From WHTB01 sp050699035 (GTDB lineage Bacteria > Actinomycetota > Actinomycetes > Propionibacteriales > Nocardioidaceae): DNA of 31,684 nucleotides. The stretch's first letter is position 1, and each line of letters begins with the position of its first letter. Below the pieces are notes generated by a model, which saw only the letters and a list, made by a program, of their open reading frames with translations, ran no database searches and was not told the DNA's origin. Both the position numbers and the translations under genes were made by a program. Positions 7,660 through 16,228 of the stretch are shown here, piece by piece. Location of the stretch: contig JBOHDE010000014.1 of assembly GCA_050699035.1 (NCBI GenBank), positions 1 through 31,684 on the forward strand, in the 5' to 3' direction.

Positions 7660-7709
7660 GACTGCGACCCTAGTCAGGCCCACCCGGCGATGTCAGCGTG
7701 ATACATCCC

Positions 7710-9221
7710 TCAACGGCTGTGCCGGCCGCGCGCGTGCGTCGGCTCGTGCGCGTCGTCGTGGCCGTGGGCCAGCGTGCTGTGTCCTCTCCCGTACACGAGA
7801 TAGAAGAACAGACCGACCGCCATCCAGATGCCGAAGTTGCGCCACGTGTCGGTGGTGAGGTTGAGCCCGAGCCAGATCGTGGCCAACGCGCCCAGGATCG
7901 GCACCGCGGGCACCGCCGGCGCGTAGAACCCGCGCTCCAGATCGGGCTCACGGCGACGGAGCACGAGGACACCGATGGCGCAGAAGAAGAACGCGAACAG
8001 CGCGCCGAGGACCAGCATCTGCTCGAGCGAGCCGATGCTCGGGTAGAAGGCCAGCAGGATCGCCGCCAACCCGGCAACCGCCCCCGCCCTCGACGGCGCG
8101 GCGAAGGTCCGACTGACCTGACCGAGGCCGCGGGGCAGCAGCCCGTCGCGCCCCATCGCGAACAGCACCCGGCTCTGCCCGATCAGCACGACCATGATCA
8201 CCGTCGTGAAAGCGAGCAGCCCGCCGAGGTTGACCACTGACGCGGCCCAGCCGACGCCGGCGGCCGCCATCGCGTCCGACACCGGGGCACCGGTGCCGAG
8301 GTCGGTGTACGGGCGGAGCCCGACCAGCACGGTCGCCATCGCGACGTACAGCACGGCCACCAGACCGAGCCCGATCAGCATGGCTCGCGGCACGCTGCGG
8401 CGCGGGTCGCGGGTGTCCTCGGCGGCGGTGGCGATCAGGTCGAACCCGATGTACGCGAACGTGATCACGCTGGCGGCGGCGAACACCCCGAAGATGCCGA
8501 ACGTTCCCCCGGCATCGCCGAGCAGCCGCTGCAGCACGGTCCCCTGCGACTCCGCGGCCTGCTGCTTCGGGACGAACGGCGTGTAGTTCGCGGTGTCGAC
8601 GTACCGGCTGCCCACCCCGATCACCAGCAGGATCACTGCGACCTTGGCGAGCACGGCGATGGTGAGCACACGAGCCGACAGCTTGGTGCCGGTGACCACC
8701 AGCAGGGTCAGGATCACCAGCACAGCCGGGGCGATCAGGTTGAGCCCGCTGTCGAACTGCCCGCGCTCGGCCACGAACGCGGGCACCTCGACGCCGAAGC
8801 CGTCCAGCGTGGCCAGTGCGTACGCCGACCAGGCGCGCGACACCAGCGCGGCGGCGACCAGCAGCTCGAGCACCAGCGCCCAGCCGACCAGCCAGCCCCA
8901 CAGTTCGCCGAAGACGACATAGCTGAACGTGTAGACGCTGCCGGCGACCGGGATGGTCGACGACAGCTCGGCGTACGACAGCGCGGCGAGGAAGCACACC
9001 AGCGCGGCGATCACGAACGAGACGATCACCGCGGGCCCGGCGTTGGTCGCGGCCTGGATGCCGGACAGCGAGAAGATGCCGGCGCCGATCATCACGCCGA
9101 GGCCGAGGATCACCAGCTGACCCGTCCCGAAGACGGGAGGCAGCCGGTGTCGGGCGGTGCTGACCCGGTGCAGCGCCATCTCGACAGGCAACCGCCGGGC
9201 AGCGTTACGGGCGGGGGGCAT
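7710..9221 (-). CDS. APC-family amino-acid permease (cationic amino-acid transporter type)
   Basis: This is a 503-residue inner-membrane transporter with about twelve hydrophobic segments. The first helix carries GLGVMIGAGIFSLSG, the glycine-rich substrate/ion site of the APC superfamily. YAELSSTIPVAGSVYTFSY in helix 3 and FDLIATAAEDTRDPRRSVPRA after helix 6 are typical of the CAT/YfnA group. It probably moves amino acids by proton symport or exchange; the substrate is not determinable. The C-terminal tail is rich in His (HSTLAHGHDDAHEPTHARGR), which is unusual and might bind metal. The start at 9221 has only a weak ribosome site; the Met at 9179 (MALHRVSTARHRLPP) is an alternative that keeps all helices. 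Confidence 0.92.
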   Translation of the reverse strand: MPPARNAARRLPVEMALHRVSTARHRLPPVFGTGQLVILGLGVMIGAGIFSLSGIQAATNAGPAVIVSFVIAALVCFLAALSYAELSSTIPVAGSVYTFSYVVFGELWGWLVGWALVLELLVAAALVSRAWSAYALATLDGFGVEVPAFVAERGQFDSGLNLIAPAVLVILTLLVVTGTKLSARVLTIAVLAKVAVILLVIGVGSRYVDTANYTPFVPKQQAAESQGTVLQRLLGDAGGTFGIFGVFAAASVITFAYIGFDLIATAAEDTRDPRRSVPRAMLIGLGLVAVLYVAMATVLVGLRPYTDLGTGAPVSDAMAAAGVGWAASVVNLGGLLAFTTVIMVVLIGQSRVLFAMGRDGLLPRGLGQVSRTFAAPSRAGAVAGLAAILLAFYPSIGSLEQMLVLGALFAFFFCAIGVLVLRRREPDLERGFYAPAVPAVPILGALATIWLGLNLTTDTWRNFGIWMAVGLFFYLVYGRGHSTLAHGHDDAHEPTHARGRHSR

Positions 9222-9320
9222 GGTCCAAGAACCTACACATTTCCCGCGAGTCGGGTAAGTCCAACAGACTGCACGCGAGTAGACACGCGGCGTGACTCCG
9301 ACTGCGTGCTAACGGTCGGC

Positions 9321-10514
<1,194 letters not shown>

Positions 10515-10615
10515 CTGGGAGACCTCTGTTCGTCGGTGGACGCGACGCACGATGTCGGCCTTGCCGGGTGCGCGAAGGGATGTGCGTCGAACTGCGGATG
10601 GGGGTCTCCCACCCG

Positions 10616-10951
10616 TCAGTCTGCCACAGCACCGCCGGCACGACCGAGCCGTCGGCCGAGGCGGCGCAGTGGCCAGACCCGCCAAACCACGATCGCGACG
10701 ACGTCCGCGGGGGCCACCGCACCGACCAGCCAGGAGTCGACGCCTTCGTCGGGGTTGTCTCGCTCGACCCACCAGCCGCCCTCGTCACGCGCCGTCACCC
10801 GCTTGACCGACAACGGCCGGGCGGGCAGCCGCACCACGGCCAGGCCACCGAGCCGCGGCGGCGCGTCGTAGCGCACGAGCAGCCGGTCCCCGTCGACCAG
10901 GGTCGGCTCCATCGACCGTCCTCGTACGACGGCGAACCCCCAACGAGACAA
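10616..10951 (-). CDS. sodX: Nickel-superoxide dismutase maturation protease, S26 signal-peptidase family
   Basis: This 111-residue serine protease is expected to remove the N-terminal propeptide of SodN so that the nickel hook can form. The catalytic pair is Ser13 in RGRSMEPTL and Lys50 in LSVKRV; the late GGWWVERDNPDEGVDS motif is the family's third conserved box. It lacks the membrane anchor of secretory signal peptidases, which suits a cytosolic substrate. I chose the TTG at 10951 because GGAGG (10958-10962) sits 6 nt before it and the protein then opens MSRWGFAVVRG like relatives. A GTG at 10987 adds 12 residues but has no ribosome site. It is divergent from sodN, 99 bp apart, the usual genetic pairing. 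Confidence 0.9.
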   Translation of the reverse strand: MSRWGFAVVRGRSMEPTLVDGDRLLVRYDAPPRLGGLAVVRLPARPLSVKRVTARDEGGWWVERDNPDEGVDSWLVGAVAPADVVAIVVWRVWPLRRLGRRLGRAGGAVAD

Positions 10952-11050
10952 GGCCGACCTCCGATCCGGACGCGGGTCGTGGGACACCCGACAGCCCGGG
11001 TAGTGTCCCAAGTGGGCAACCACAAATCGTGCACACTGAAAGGACCAAGG

Positions 11051-11452
11051 ATGCTGTCGCGACTCTTCGCTCGCACTGTAGAGGTGCACGCACACTGTGA
11101 CCTCCCCTGCGGCGTCTACGACCCTGCGCAGGCCAAGATCGAGGCCGAGTCGATCAAGGCCGTCATCGGCAAGCTCGCCGACAACGACGACCCCGACTTC
11201 CGTACCCGCGCGGTGATCATCAAGGAGCAGCGCTCCGAGCTGGTCAAGCACCACCTCTGGGTGCTGTGGACCGACTACTTCAAGCCGCCGCACTTCGAGA
11301 AGTACCCCCAGCTGCACACGTTGGTCAACGAAGCCACCAAGCTGGCCGGGGCCGCCGGCACGAAGGGCTCGATGGACGCGTCGGTCGCCGACGACCTGCT
11401 CGCCAAGATCGACGAGATCGCGGAGATCTTCTGGGAGACGAAGAAGGCCTGA
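11051..11452 (+). CDS. sodN: Nickel-containing superoxide dismutase precursor
   Basis: This 133-residue cytosolic enzyme dismutates superoxide to oxygen and hydrogen peroxide and works as a hexamer. Residues 1-14 (MLSRLFARTVEVHA) are the propeptide. Cleavage would expose His15-Cys16-Asp-Leu-Pro-Cys20-Gly, the nickel hook in which the new N-terminal His, Cys2 and Cys6 of the mature protein bind Ni. The rest (FRTRAVIIKEQRSELVKHHLWVLWTDYFKPPHF) matches the four-helix bundle. The ATG at 11051 follows AAAGGACCAAGG. TAGTGT at 11001-11006 could be a -10 box. In Streptomyces the gene is repressed by Nur or induced by nickel; I could not find a convincing Nur box here. Confidence 0.97.
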   Translation: MLSRLFARTVEVHAHCDLPCGVYDPAQAKIEAESIKAVIGKLADNDDPDFRTRAVIIKEQRSELVKHHLWVLWTDYFKPPHFEKYPQLHTLVNEATKLAGAAGTKGSMDASVADDLLAKIDEIAEIFWETKKA

Positions 11453-11463
11453 GCATGACAGGA

Positions 11464-11495
11464 GGGGTCGGGCCACGGATAATCGGCCCGACCCC
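11464..11495 (+). terminator. Hairpin downstream of sodN
   Basis: GGGGTCGGGCC (11464-11474) and GGCCCGACCCC (11485-11495) form a perfect 11-bp stem with a 10-nt AT-containing loop, 11 nt after the sodN stop. No T-run follows, which is common for terminators of high-GC actinomycetes. Confidence 0.75.
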
Positions 11496-11548
11496 GTGCC
11501 ATGCCCCCAGCCATGGCAAGTCCCTAGTACGCCATCACGGAGACCACG

Positions 11549-11932
11549 GTGAATGACGACTACGACGTGACCCTGCGCATCCCCGCGGACAGTGCGTACC
11601 TCTCGATCCTGCGCACCGCGACCGCTGGGCTCGCGGCTCGGCTCGACTTCACCCTGGACGACATCGAGGACCTGCGGATCGCGGTCGACGAGGCCTGCGC
11701 TCTCCTGCTCCCCCAGGCCACCCTCGGCTCCGACCTGGACTGCGGCTTCCTGGTCAAGCCCGACAGCCTCACGGTCGAGGTGACGGCAACCTCGCCCGAG
11801 CCCCGCGCCCCCTCACGCGACGGCTTCGCCTGGACGGTGCTGACCGCGTTGGCCTCACAGGTCGACGCGCGTACGGATGCCGACGGGGTCACCCTCTCCC
11901 TGACCCGCCGGCGCGAGGTCTCGAGCCAGTGA
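11549..11932 (+). CDS. RsbW-like anti-sigma factor (GHKL ATPase/kinase)
   Basis: This 127-residue cytosolic protein has a small GHKL (histidine-kinase-like ATPase) fold of the RsbW/SpoIIAB type, which binds a SigB/SigF sigma factor and phosphorylates an anti-anti-sigma factor. The N-box is degenerate, reading DDIEDLRIAVDEACALLL where relatives have an E..NA core. The start is the GTG at 11549, with GGAG 8 nt upstream. It overlaps the next gene, a SigF-like sigma factor, by 4 nt (GTGA), so the two are translationally coupled and most likely cognate. No STAS anti-anti-sigma gene is nearby, so release of the sigma factor must depend on a partner encoded elsewhere. Confidence 0.88.
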   Translation: MNDDYDVTLRIPADSAYLSILRTATAGLAARLDFTLDDIEDLRIAVDEACALLLPQATLGSDLDCGFLVKPDSLTVEVTATSPEPRAPSRDGFAWTVLTALASQVDARTDADGVTLSLTRRREVSSQ

Positions 11933-12741
11933 TCGACCGGCCCGACCCGGACGCGGTGGCGACCACCATCGCGGAGACCCGGGCGCAGACCCGTGAACGC
12001 ACGGCCGAGCTGTTCTCCGAGCTGGCCGAGTTCAGCGAGTCCGACGCCGACTTCGAGCGCATCCGCAACGAGCTCGTGCAGCTGCATCTGCCCCTCGTCG
12101 ACCATCTCGCGCGTCGGTTCCGCAACCGCGGCGAGCCGCTCGACGACCTCGTCCAGGTCGGCTCGATCGGGCTGATCAAGTCGGTCGACCGGTTCGACCC
12201 CGAGCGGCAGGTCGAGTTCTCGACGTACGCAACGCCCACCATCGTGGGCGAGATCAAGCGGTACTTCCGGGACAAGGGGTGGTCCATCCGGGTGCCGCGA
12301 CGGCTGCAGGAGCTGCGGCTGTCGCTGTCCACCGCGACCGCGGATCTCACCCAGGAGCTCGGCCGGGCGCCGACCGTCGCCGAGATTGCCGAGCGGCTCG
12401 ATGTCGGAGAGGACGACGTGCTCGAGGGGCTCGAGTCCGCGAACGCCTACAGCACGCTCTCCCTCGACGCGCCGGAGCCGGGCGACACGGATGGTCCGAG
12501 CATGGCCGCCGCCCTAGGCACCGAGGACGACGCACTCGAGGGTGTGGAGTACCGCGAGTCGCTCAAGCCGTTGCTGGCCCAGCTCGAGCCCCGGGAGAAG
12601 CGCATCCTGATGCTGCGCTTCTTCAAGGGCATGACCCAGTCCCAGATCGCCGCGGACGTAGGCATCTCGCAGATGCATGTCTCCCGGGTGCTGGCCCGCA
12701 CCCTGGCCCAGCTGCGCGAAGGCCTCGGCCCCACCGGCTGA
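11929..12741 (+). CDS. sigF: SigB/SigF/SigG-type RNA polymerase sigma factor
   Basis: This 270-residue alternative sigma factor has regions 2, 3 and 4. Region 2 is HLPLVDHLARRFRNRGEPLDDLVQVGSIGLIKSVDRFDPER, followed by FSTYATPTIVGEIKRYFRD (2.3/2.4) and WSIRVPRRLQE (3.0). Region 4 has LEPREKRILMLRFFKGMTQSQIAADVGISQMHVSRVLART, with the helix-turn-helix at its end. These are the hallmarks of the general-stress/sporulation SigF group. The GTG start at 11929 overlaps the stop of the anti-sigma gene. Family members recognise GTTT-N15-GGGTA-type promoters; I found no good example in front of this operon. A palindromic repeat follows 31 nt after the stop. The symbol names the subgroup; SigB or SigG naming is equally possible. 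Confidence 0.93.
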   Translation: MIDRPDPDAVATTIAETRAQTRERTAELFSELAEFSESDADFERIRNELVQLHLPLVDHLARRFRNRGEPLDDLVQVGSIGLIKSVDRFDPERQVEFSTYATPTIVGEIKRYFRDKGWSIRVPRRLQELRLSLSTATADLTQELGRAPTVAEIAERLDVGEDDVLEGLESANAYSTLSLDAPEPGDTDGPSMAAALGTEDDALEGVEYRESLKPLLAQLEPREKRILMLRFFKGMTQSQIAADVGISQMHVSRVLARTLAQLREGLGPTG

Positions 12742-12774
12742 CCAGTTCGGCCGCACTCGGCGAGGTGTCAAGGA

Positions 12775-12851
12775 TTGCCCAATTGGGCAAAATTCCACCT
12801 CGATCCGGCCCGGACCGGGTCGAATTTTGCCCAATTGGGCAATTTTCTACG
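12775..12851. repeat. Palindromic intergenic repeat, copy A
   Basis: Two perfect 16-bp palindromes TTGCCCAATTGGGCAA lie at 12775-12790 and 12827-12842. The right part (12812-12851, 40 bp, starting GGACCGGGTCGAATTTTGCC and ending TTTTCTACG) is identical to 19669-19708. The left arm has diverged from perfect complementarity with the right, unlike copy B. It starts 33 nt after the sigF stop and could end that transcript, as the last palindrome is followed by TTTT. Confidence 0.85.
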
Positions 12852-13123
12852 TCGAGGGCCGCGGCCCAGTCGTTGGCGTCCACACTCCGGGTGACTCGGC
12901 AATTTGTCCTGATATGGGAGTAAATTTGGCTACGGCTTGTGCTTGTGACCAACACGACAAGCGTGGGGGTCTTGTGCACGGCTGCAAGAATTGCAACGAT
13001 CGACGCAGCGCCGCGGGCGGAATGTGCCTGCGCGACCGTGCCGGGGACCATCCAGTGCACGATCAGGGGGCGCCCCACCCAGCGACTGACTGGCCCACCG
13101 GCCGGCCATGCCACTCGTGGGGG

Positions 13124-13143
13124 CTCGTGAACGAGTTCACGAG
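13124..13143. promoter_or_regulatory. CRP-family-like operator upstream of whiB1
   Basis: CTCGTGAACGAGTTCACGAG is a perfect 9+9 inverted repeat with 2 central bases. It contains GTGA-N6-TCAC, the core of the CRP/GlxR consensus TGTGA-N6-TCACA. It ends 69 bp before the whiB1 start codon. In M. tuberculosis whiB1 is a known target of the cAMP receptor protein Rv3676, so the site makes biological sense. Whether it activates or represses cannot be told, since no clear promoter hexamers lie next to it. Confidence 0.65.
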
Positions 13144-13167
13144 ATCGCAACGACCGAGGCCGTGACA

Positions 13168-13187
13168 CGGCGCCCGACTGGGCGCCG
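13168..13187 (+). promoter_or_regulatory. Leader hairpin in front of the whiB1 ribosome site
   Basis: CGGCGCCC (13168-13175) and GGGCGCCG (13180-13187) form a perfect 8-bp stem with the loop GACT, ending 9 nt before the AAGGAG ribosome site (13197-13202). It may influence translation of whiB1 or mark a processed leader; this is inference from position. Confidence 0.5.
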
Positions 13188-13212
13188 CCGAGAGACAAGG
13201 AGCTGCCCCGAA

Positions 13213-13464
13213 GTGGACTGGCGCCACCGTTCCGCGTGCCTCGACGAGGACCCGGAGCTGTTCTTCCCGATCGGCAACACCGGTCCCGCCCTCCTGCAGA
13301 TCGAGGAGGCCAAGGCCGTGTGCCGTCGCTGTGACGTGCGCGAACAGTGCCTCGCGTGGGCACTCGAGGCGGGGCAGGACCATGGCGTCTGGGGCGGTCT
13401 CTCCGAAGACGAGCGACGCGCGCTGAAGCGTCGCAACGCGCGCGCCAGGATCCGCACCGCCTGA
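13213..13464 (+). CDS. whiB1: WhiB1-type iron-sulfur transcription factor
   Basis: This 83-residue cytosolic regulator binds a [4Fe-4S] cluster through Cys9, Cys37, Cys40 and Cys46 (C-x27-C-x2-C-x5-C). The turn motif GVWGG is at residues 58-62 and the basic DNA-binding tail is LKRRNARARIRTA. WhiB1 relatives bind nitric oxide and partner with the primary sigma factor. The start is the GTG at 13213, giving MDWRHRSACLDEDPELFFP as in orthologues, with AAGGAG 10 nt upstream; the upstream in-frame extension to 13108 is Arg-rich leader. The convergent neighbour is the PdtaS-like kinase, the same pairing as Rv3219/Rv3220c. A CRP-like site lies upstream. Confidence 0.94.
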   Translation: MDWRHRSACLDEDPELFFPIGNTGPALLQIEEAKAVCRRCDVREQCLAWALEAGQDHGVWGGLSEDERRALKRRNARARIRTA

Positions 13465-13492
13465 GCCATCCGCACCGGGCTCGACCGGTGCG

Positions 13493-14965
13493 CTACCGCC
13501 GGGCGGGCCGCAACGGCAGCTGGACGCTCATCCGCGCACCACCGTCGGGGCTGTCCCCGAACGCGAGCGACCCGCCGAGCTCGCCGACCACGAGCGTGCG
13601 CACGATCGACATCCCGAGACTCTCCATCGTGCCGGGCTCGAAGCCGTCCGGGAGCCCGTTGCCGTCGTCGTCGACATGCACCACCAACCACTCTCGGGCG
13701 CGGGTGACCCGCAGGACGACGGTGCCCGAATGCTCACCGAAGCCGTGCTCGACGGCGTTCTGCATCAGCTCGGTCAGCACGATCGCCAGTGGGGTCGCGA
13801 CCTCCGCCAGCAACGTCCCGAACGACCCGTCACGCTTCGTCCGCACCTCGGCTCCCGGCGAGGCCACGTCGGTCGCCATCGCCCGCAGCTTGTCGGCGAT
13901 CTCGTCGAACTCGACGCTCTCCTCGGAGGTCTGGCTCAAGGTGTCGTGCACGATGGCGATCGAACCCACTCTGCGTACCGCCTCCTCGAGCGCGGACCGC
14001 CCTTCGGGGACGCCGATGCGACGCGCCTGCAGCCGGAGCAGCGCGGCCACGGTCTGCAGGTTGTTCTTCACCCGGTGGTGGATCTCCCGGATGGTGGCTT
14101 CCTTGCTCAGCAGCTCGCGTTCACGAAGCCGAAGCTCGGTCACGTCACGCATCAGCACGAGCGCGCCGATGTGCTCGCCGCCGGGCCGCAGCGGGATCGA
14201 CCGCAAGATCAAGGTGGCGTCGTCGTTGTCGACCTCGACCTCGCGCTGGACCCGCCCGGACAGCAGCGAGCCGAGCGCCTCGTCGGTGGGTACGTCCGCC
14301 GAGCGGACCAGCGCCACCGTCAGCCCCGGGAACTCCTGGCCGACGAGGTCGCCGGCGAGCCCCAGCCGGCGGTACGCGGACTGCGCGTTCGGGCTGGCGT
14401 ACGTCACCACCCCGGTCGAGTCGAGCCGTACGAACCCGTCACCCACCCGCGGCGAATCGGTGAGCTCCGACCGGCCGCCGACGACCGGGAAAGTGCCCTC
14501 GCTGATCATCCGGGCCAGGTCGGTCGCGGTCTGCAGGTAGGACAGCTCGAGGCGGCTCGGCGTGCGTACGCCCAGCAGGTTCGTGTTGCGCGCGATCACC
14601 CCGAGGACTTGGTCGGCCCGGCGAACCGGAATGGTCTCGACCCGTACCGGCACGTCGTCACGCCACTCCGGGTCACCCTCCCGGGCGATACGCCCCTGCT
14701 CGTACGCGGCGTCGAGCAGCGGGCGCCGGCCGGTGGGGACGAACGCACCCACCAGGTCGTCGAGGTACGCGGTCGGGCCGGTCGTCGGTCGCATCTGCGC
14801 ACCGGCCCAGAACCCGTTGCCCTCGGCGTCGGGCAGCCACAGCACCAGGTCGGCGAACGACAGGTCGGCGATGATCTGCCAGTCCGCGATGAGCAGGTGC
14901 AGCCACTCGAGGTCGTCCTCAACCAGCTCGGTGTGGTGTCGCACGACGTCGTTCAACGAGGGCAC
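13493..14965 (-). CDS. pdtaS: PdtaS-like sensor histidine kinase (GAF-PAS-HisKA_2)
   Basis: This 490-residue soluble kinase has no membrane segment. Residues 1-150 form a GAF-like sensor, and about 170-285 a PAS-like domain (FVRLDSTGVVTYASPNAQSAYRRLG ... GALVLMRDVTELRLRERELL). The HisKA_2 box EIHHRVKNNLQTVAALLRLQARR has the phospho-acceptor at His296 or His297. The ATPase domain shows LTELMQNAVEHGF (N box) and DDDGNGLPDGF (G1). In mycobacteria PdtaS phosphorylates the RNA-binding antiterminator PdtaR; no PdtaR-like gene is in this window. The GTG at 14965 is the likely start, with an AGGAC upstream. It is convergent with whiB1 and divergent by 35 bp from the DUF2785 gene. Confidence 0.93.
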   Translation of the reverse strand: MPSLNDVVRHHTELVEDDLEWLHLLIADWQIIADLSFADLVLWLPDAEGNGFWAGAQMRPTTGPTAYLDDLVGAFVPTGRRPLLDAAYEQGRIAREGDPEWRDDVPVRVETIPVRRADQVLGVIARNTNLLGVRTPSRLELSYLQTATDLARMISEGTFPVVGGRSELTDSPRVGDGFVRLDSTGVVTYASPNAQSAYRRLGLAGDLVGQEFPGLTVALVRSADVPTDEALGSLLSGRVQREVEVDNDDATLILRSIPLRPGGEHIGALVLMRDVTELRLRERELLSKEATIREIHHRVKNNLQTVAALLRLQARRIGVPEGRSALEEAVRRVGSIAIVHDTLSQTSEESVEFDEIADKLRAMATDVASPGAEVRTKRDGSFGTLLAEVATPLAIVLTELMQNAVEHGFGEHSGTVVLRVTRAREWLVVHVDDDGNGLPDGFEPGTMESLGMSIVRTLVVGELGGSLAFGDSPDGGARMSVQLPLRPARR

Positions 14966-15000
14966 GTCCTGAGACTAGGCCCCTGTGAGAGCATGGCCGC

Positions 15001-15873
15001 GTGCGGGGCGACTACTGGCGGCGAGTGCTCGATGGAGGCGCCGAGGTACCTCCCGAGCGCCGACTTGACGACCTCACCCAAGAGTTGTTCGAGATGCTCG
15101 GTGACCCGGACCCCGACCTCCGCGACTCACTCGCCTACACGGTGCTCGCCACCTGGATCAGTGAAGGCGTCTACGACAACCTGCTGACCGGGCTGGCCGA
15201 CGGTGCTGCCGCGGGTCTGCGGTTCCGGCTCGGCGCCGAGGGCGACGACTCCGTCTTCCGCCGCTCGTTCTCGGCGTTGGTGCTGTCCGAGGCGGTAAGC
15301 CGCGACAACGTCGCCGGCGCCGCCGGCCGCGACCAGGTGCTCAAGTGGGGCGACCTCGCCACCGGCTGGTACACCCGGGAGCGCGACCTGCGGGGGTTCG
15401 TGCCGGGCAAGGGCTGGGCCCACACGGTGGCGCACGGCGCGGACCTGCTCGCCCAGCTGGCCCGGTCGGCGTACTTCGGCCTCGCCGAGCTGACCGTGCT
15501 GCTCGACGTCGTCGGCGACCGACTGCTGATGCCGACCGAGCACCGGTTCGCGCATGGTGAGGACGACCGGCTCGCGCACGCCGTGATGACGATCCTGCAC
15601 CGCAACGTCGTACCCCAGACCGTCCTCGACCCCTGGGTGGCCCGGCTGGCTGCGCCACTACGCGACCGGGGCAGCGGTGAGTGGCCGACGCCGTGGGCCG
15701 GCAACACGGCAGCCTTCCTCAAGGCGCTGCACCTGCAGCTCGGGGTCGGCGTACGCGGCCAGGACACGCCGGGGGACGAGCGGTTGTTCGCCGCCCCACC
15801 GAACGTCCGCGCCGACTTGATCCTCACCCTGCTCGACGCGCTGCGCAGCACGGCGCCGTGGCTCTACCGCTGA
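15001..15873 (+). CDS. DUF2785 family protein
   Basis: This 290-residue, probably cytosolic, all-helical protein has the family signature GKGWAHTVAHGADLLAQLARS near residues 136-156, with conserved His residues. The biochemical role of DUF2785 is unknown. The start is the GTG at 15001; the short divergent gap to pdtaS (35 bp) means promoters of the two genes must overlap and transcripts may be nearly leaderless. No cofactor motif, signal peptide or membrane segment is visible. It is complete, ending VALYR-like (STAPWLYR), and codon use matches neighbours. Confidence 0.85.
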   Translation: MRGDYWRRVLDGGAEVPPERRLDDLTQELFEMLGDPDPDLRDSLAYTVLATWISEGVYDNLLTGLADGAAAGLRFRLGAEGDDSVFRRSFSALVLSEAVSRDNVAGAAGRDQVLKWGDLATGWYTRERDLRGFVPGKGWAHTVAHGADLLAQLARSAYFGLAELTVLLDVVGDRLLMPTEHRFAHGEDDRLAHAVMTILHRNVVPQTVLDPWVARLAAPLRDRGSGEWPTPWAGNTAAFLKALHLQLGVGVRGQDTPGDERLFAAPPNVRADLILTLLDALRSTAPWLYR

Positions 15874-15894
15874 CTGTTACAAGCGGCGTCAAAC

Positions 15895-15923
15895 TTGCGC
15901 TCCTGGCGTCACATCCCTAGCCT
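15895..15923 (+). promoter_or_regulatory. Candidate promoter for the DUF3311-symporter pair
   Basis: TTGCGC (15895-15900) and TAGCCT (15918-15923) are separated by exactly 17 bp, a reasonable housekeeping -35/-10 pair for an actinomycete. Transcription would start near 15930, giving a leader of about 40 nt to the GTG at 15971. It is downstream of the DUF2785 stop, so it would make the transporter pair an independent unit. Confidence 0.45.
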
Positions 15924-15970
15924 GCGTACCCGGTGGGGGGCCTTGGGGGCGCACAGATCCGGAGATCACG

Positions 15971-16228
15971 GTGTCCGATCAAGCCCGTTCCGCCGCGGGG
16001 CGCCGAGTCTGGTGGCTGATCGCCATCCTGCTCACGCCGCCGGTCGTCTTCCCGCTGCTGGTGAACACCTATGCCAGGGAGGAGCCGAGCCTCGCCGGCT
16101 TCCCGTTCTTCTACTGGTACCAGTTCCTGTGGATCCCGATCGCTGCGACTCTGACGTTCGTCGCGTTCAAGCTGGTCACGAGCTACGAGCGGCGCCGGGA
16201 TGACGAGCGGCGCGAGGGCGACGTCTGA
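15971..16228 (+). CDS. DUF3311 small membrane protein, partner of the symporter
   Basis: This 85-residue protein has two hydrophobic segments, near residues 13-32 (VWWLIAILLTPPVVFPLLVN) and 45-67 (FFYWYQFLWIPIAATLTFVAFKL), and a charged tail. DUF3311 proteins are typically encoded directly upstream of a sodium:solute symporter, as here, and are thought to be its small accessory subunit. The start is the GTG at 15971, with GGAG 8 nt upstream. The stop overlaps the symporter start by one base (TGATG), which indicates tight translational coupling and equal expression. Confidence 0.9.
   Translation: MSDQARSAAGRRVWWLIAILLTPPVVFPLLVNTYAREEPSLAGFPFFYWYQFLWIPIAATLTFVAFKLVTSYERRRDDERREGDV

Larger units (their letters stand above)
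12742..13212. other. Gene-free stretch between sigF and whiB1
   Basis: These 471 bases hold copy A of the palindromic repeat (12775-12851), a CRP-like operator (13124-13143) and a leader hairpin (13168-13187). TAAATT at 12921-12926, in a locally AT-richer patch, is a possible -10 box but lacks a clear -35. An open frame at 12914-13165 with several cysteines does not show the codon bias of real genes here. Confidence 0.5.

Noticed and set aside
10988..11050. Nur (nickel uptake regulator) box in front of sodN
   Set aside because: No TTGCAA-N5-TTGCAA-like pair could be aligned; GGGCAACCACAAATCGTGCA is too weak a match.
12914..13165. Open frame with CACDQH and HGCKNC cysteine motifs upstream of whiB1 (would be 83 residues, starting MGVNLATACACDQHDKRGGL)
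   Set aside because: Third-codon GC is low and irregular compared with all real genes here, there is no ribosome site, and it overlaps the CRP-like operator. Looks like leader DNA.
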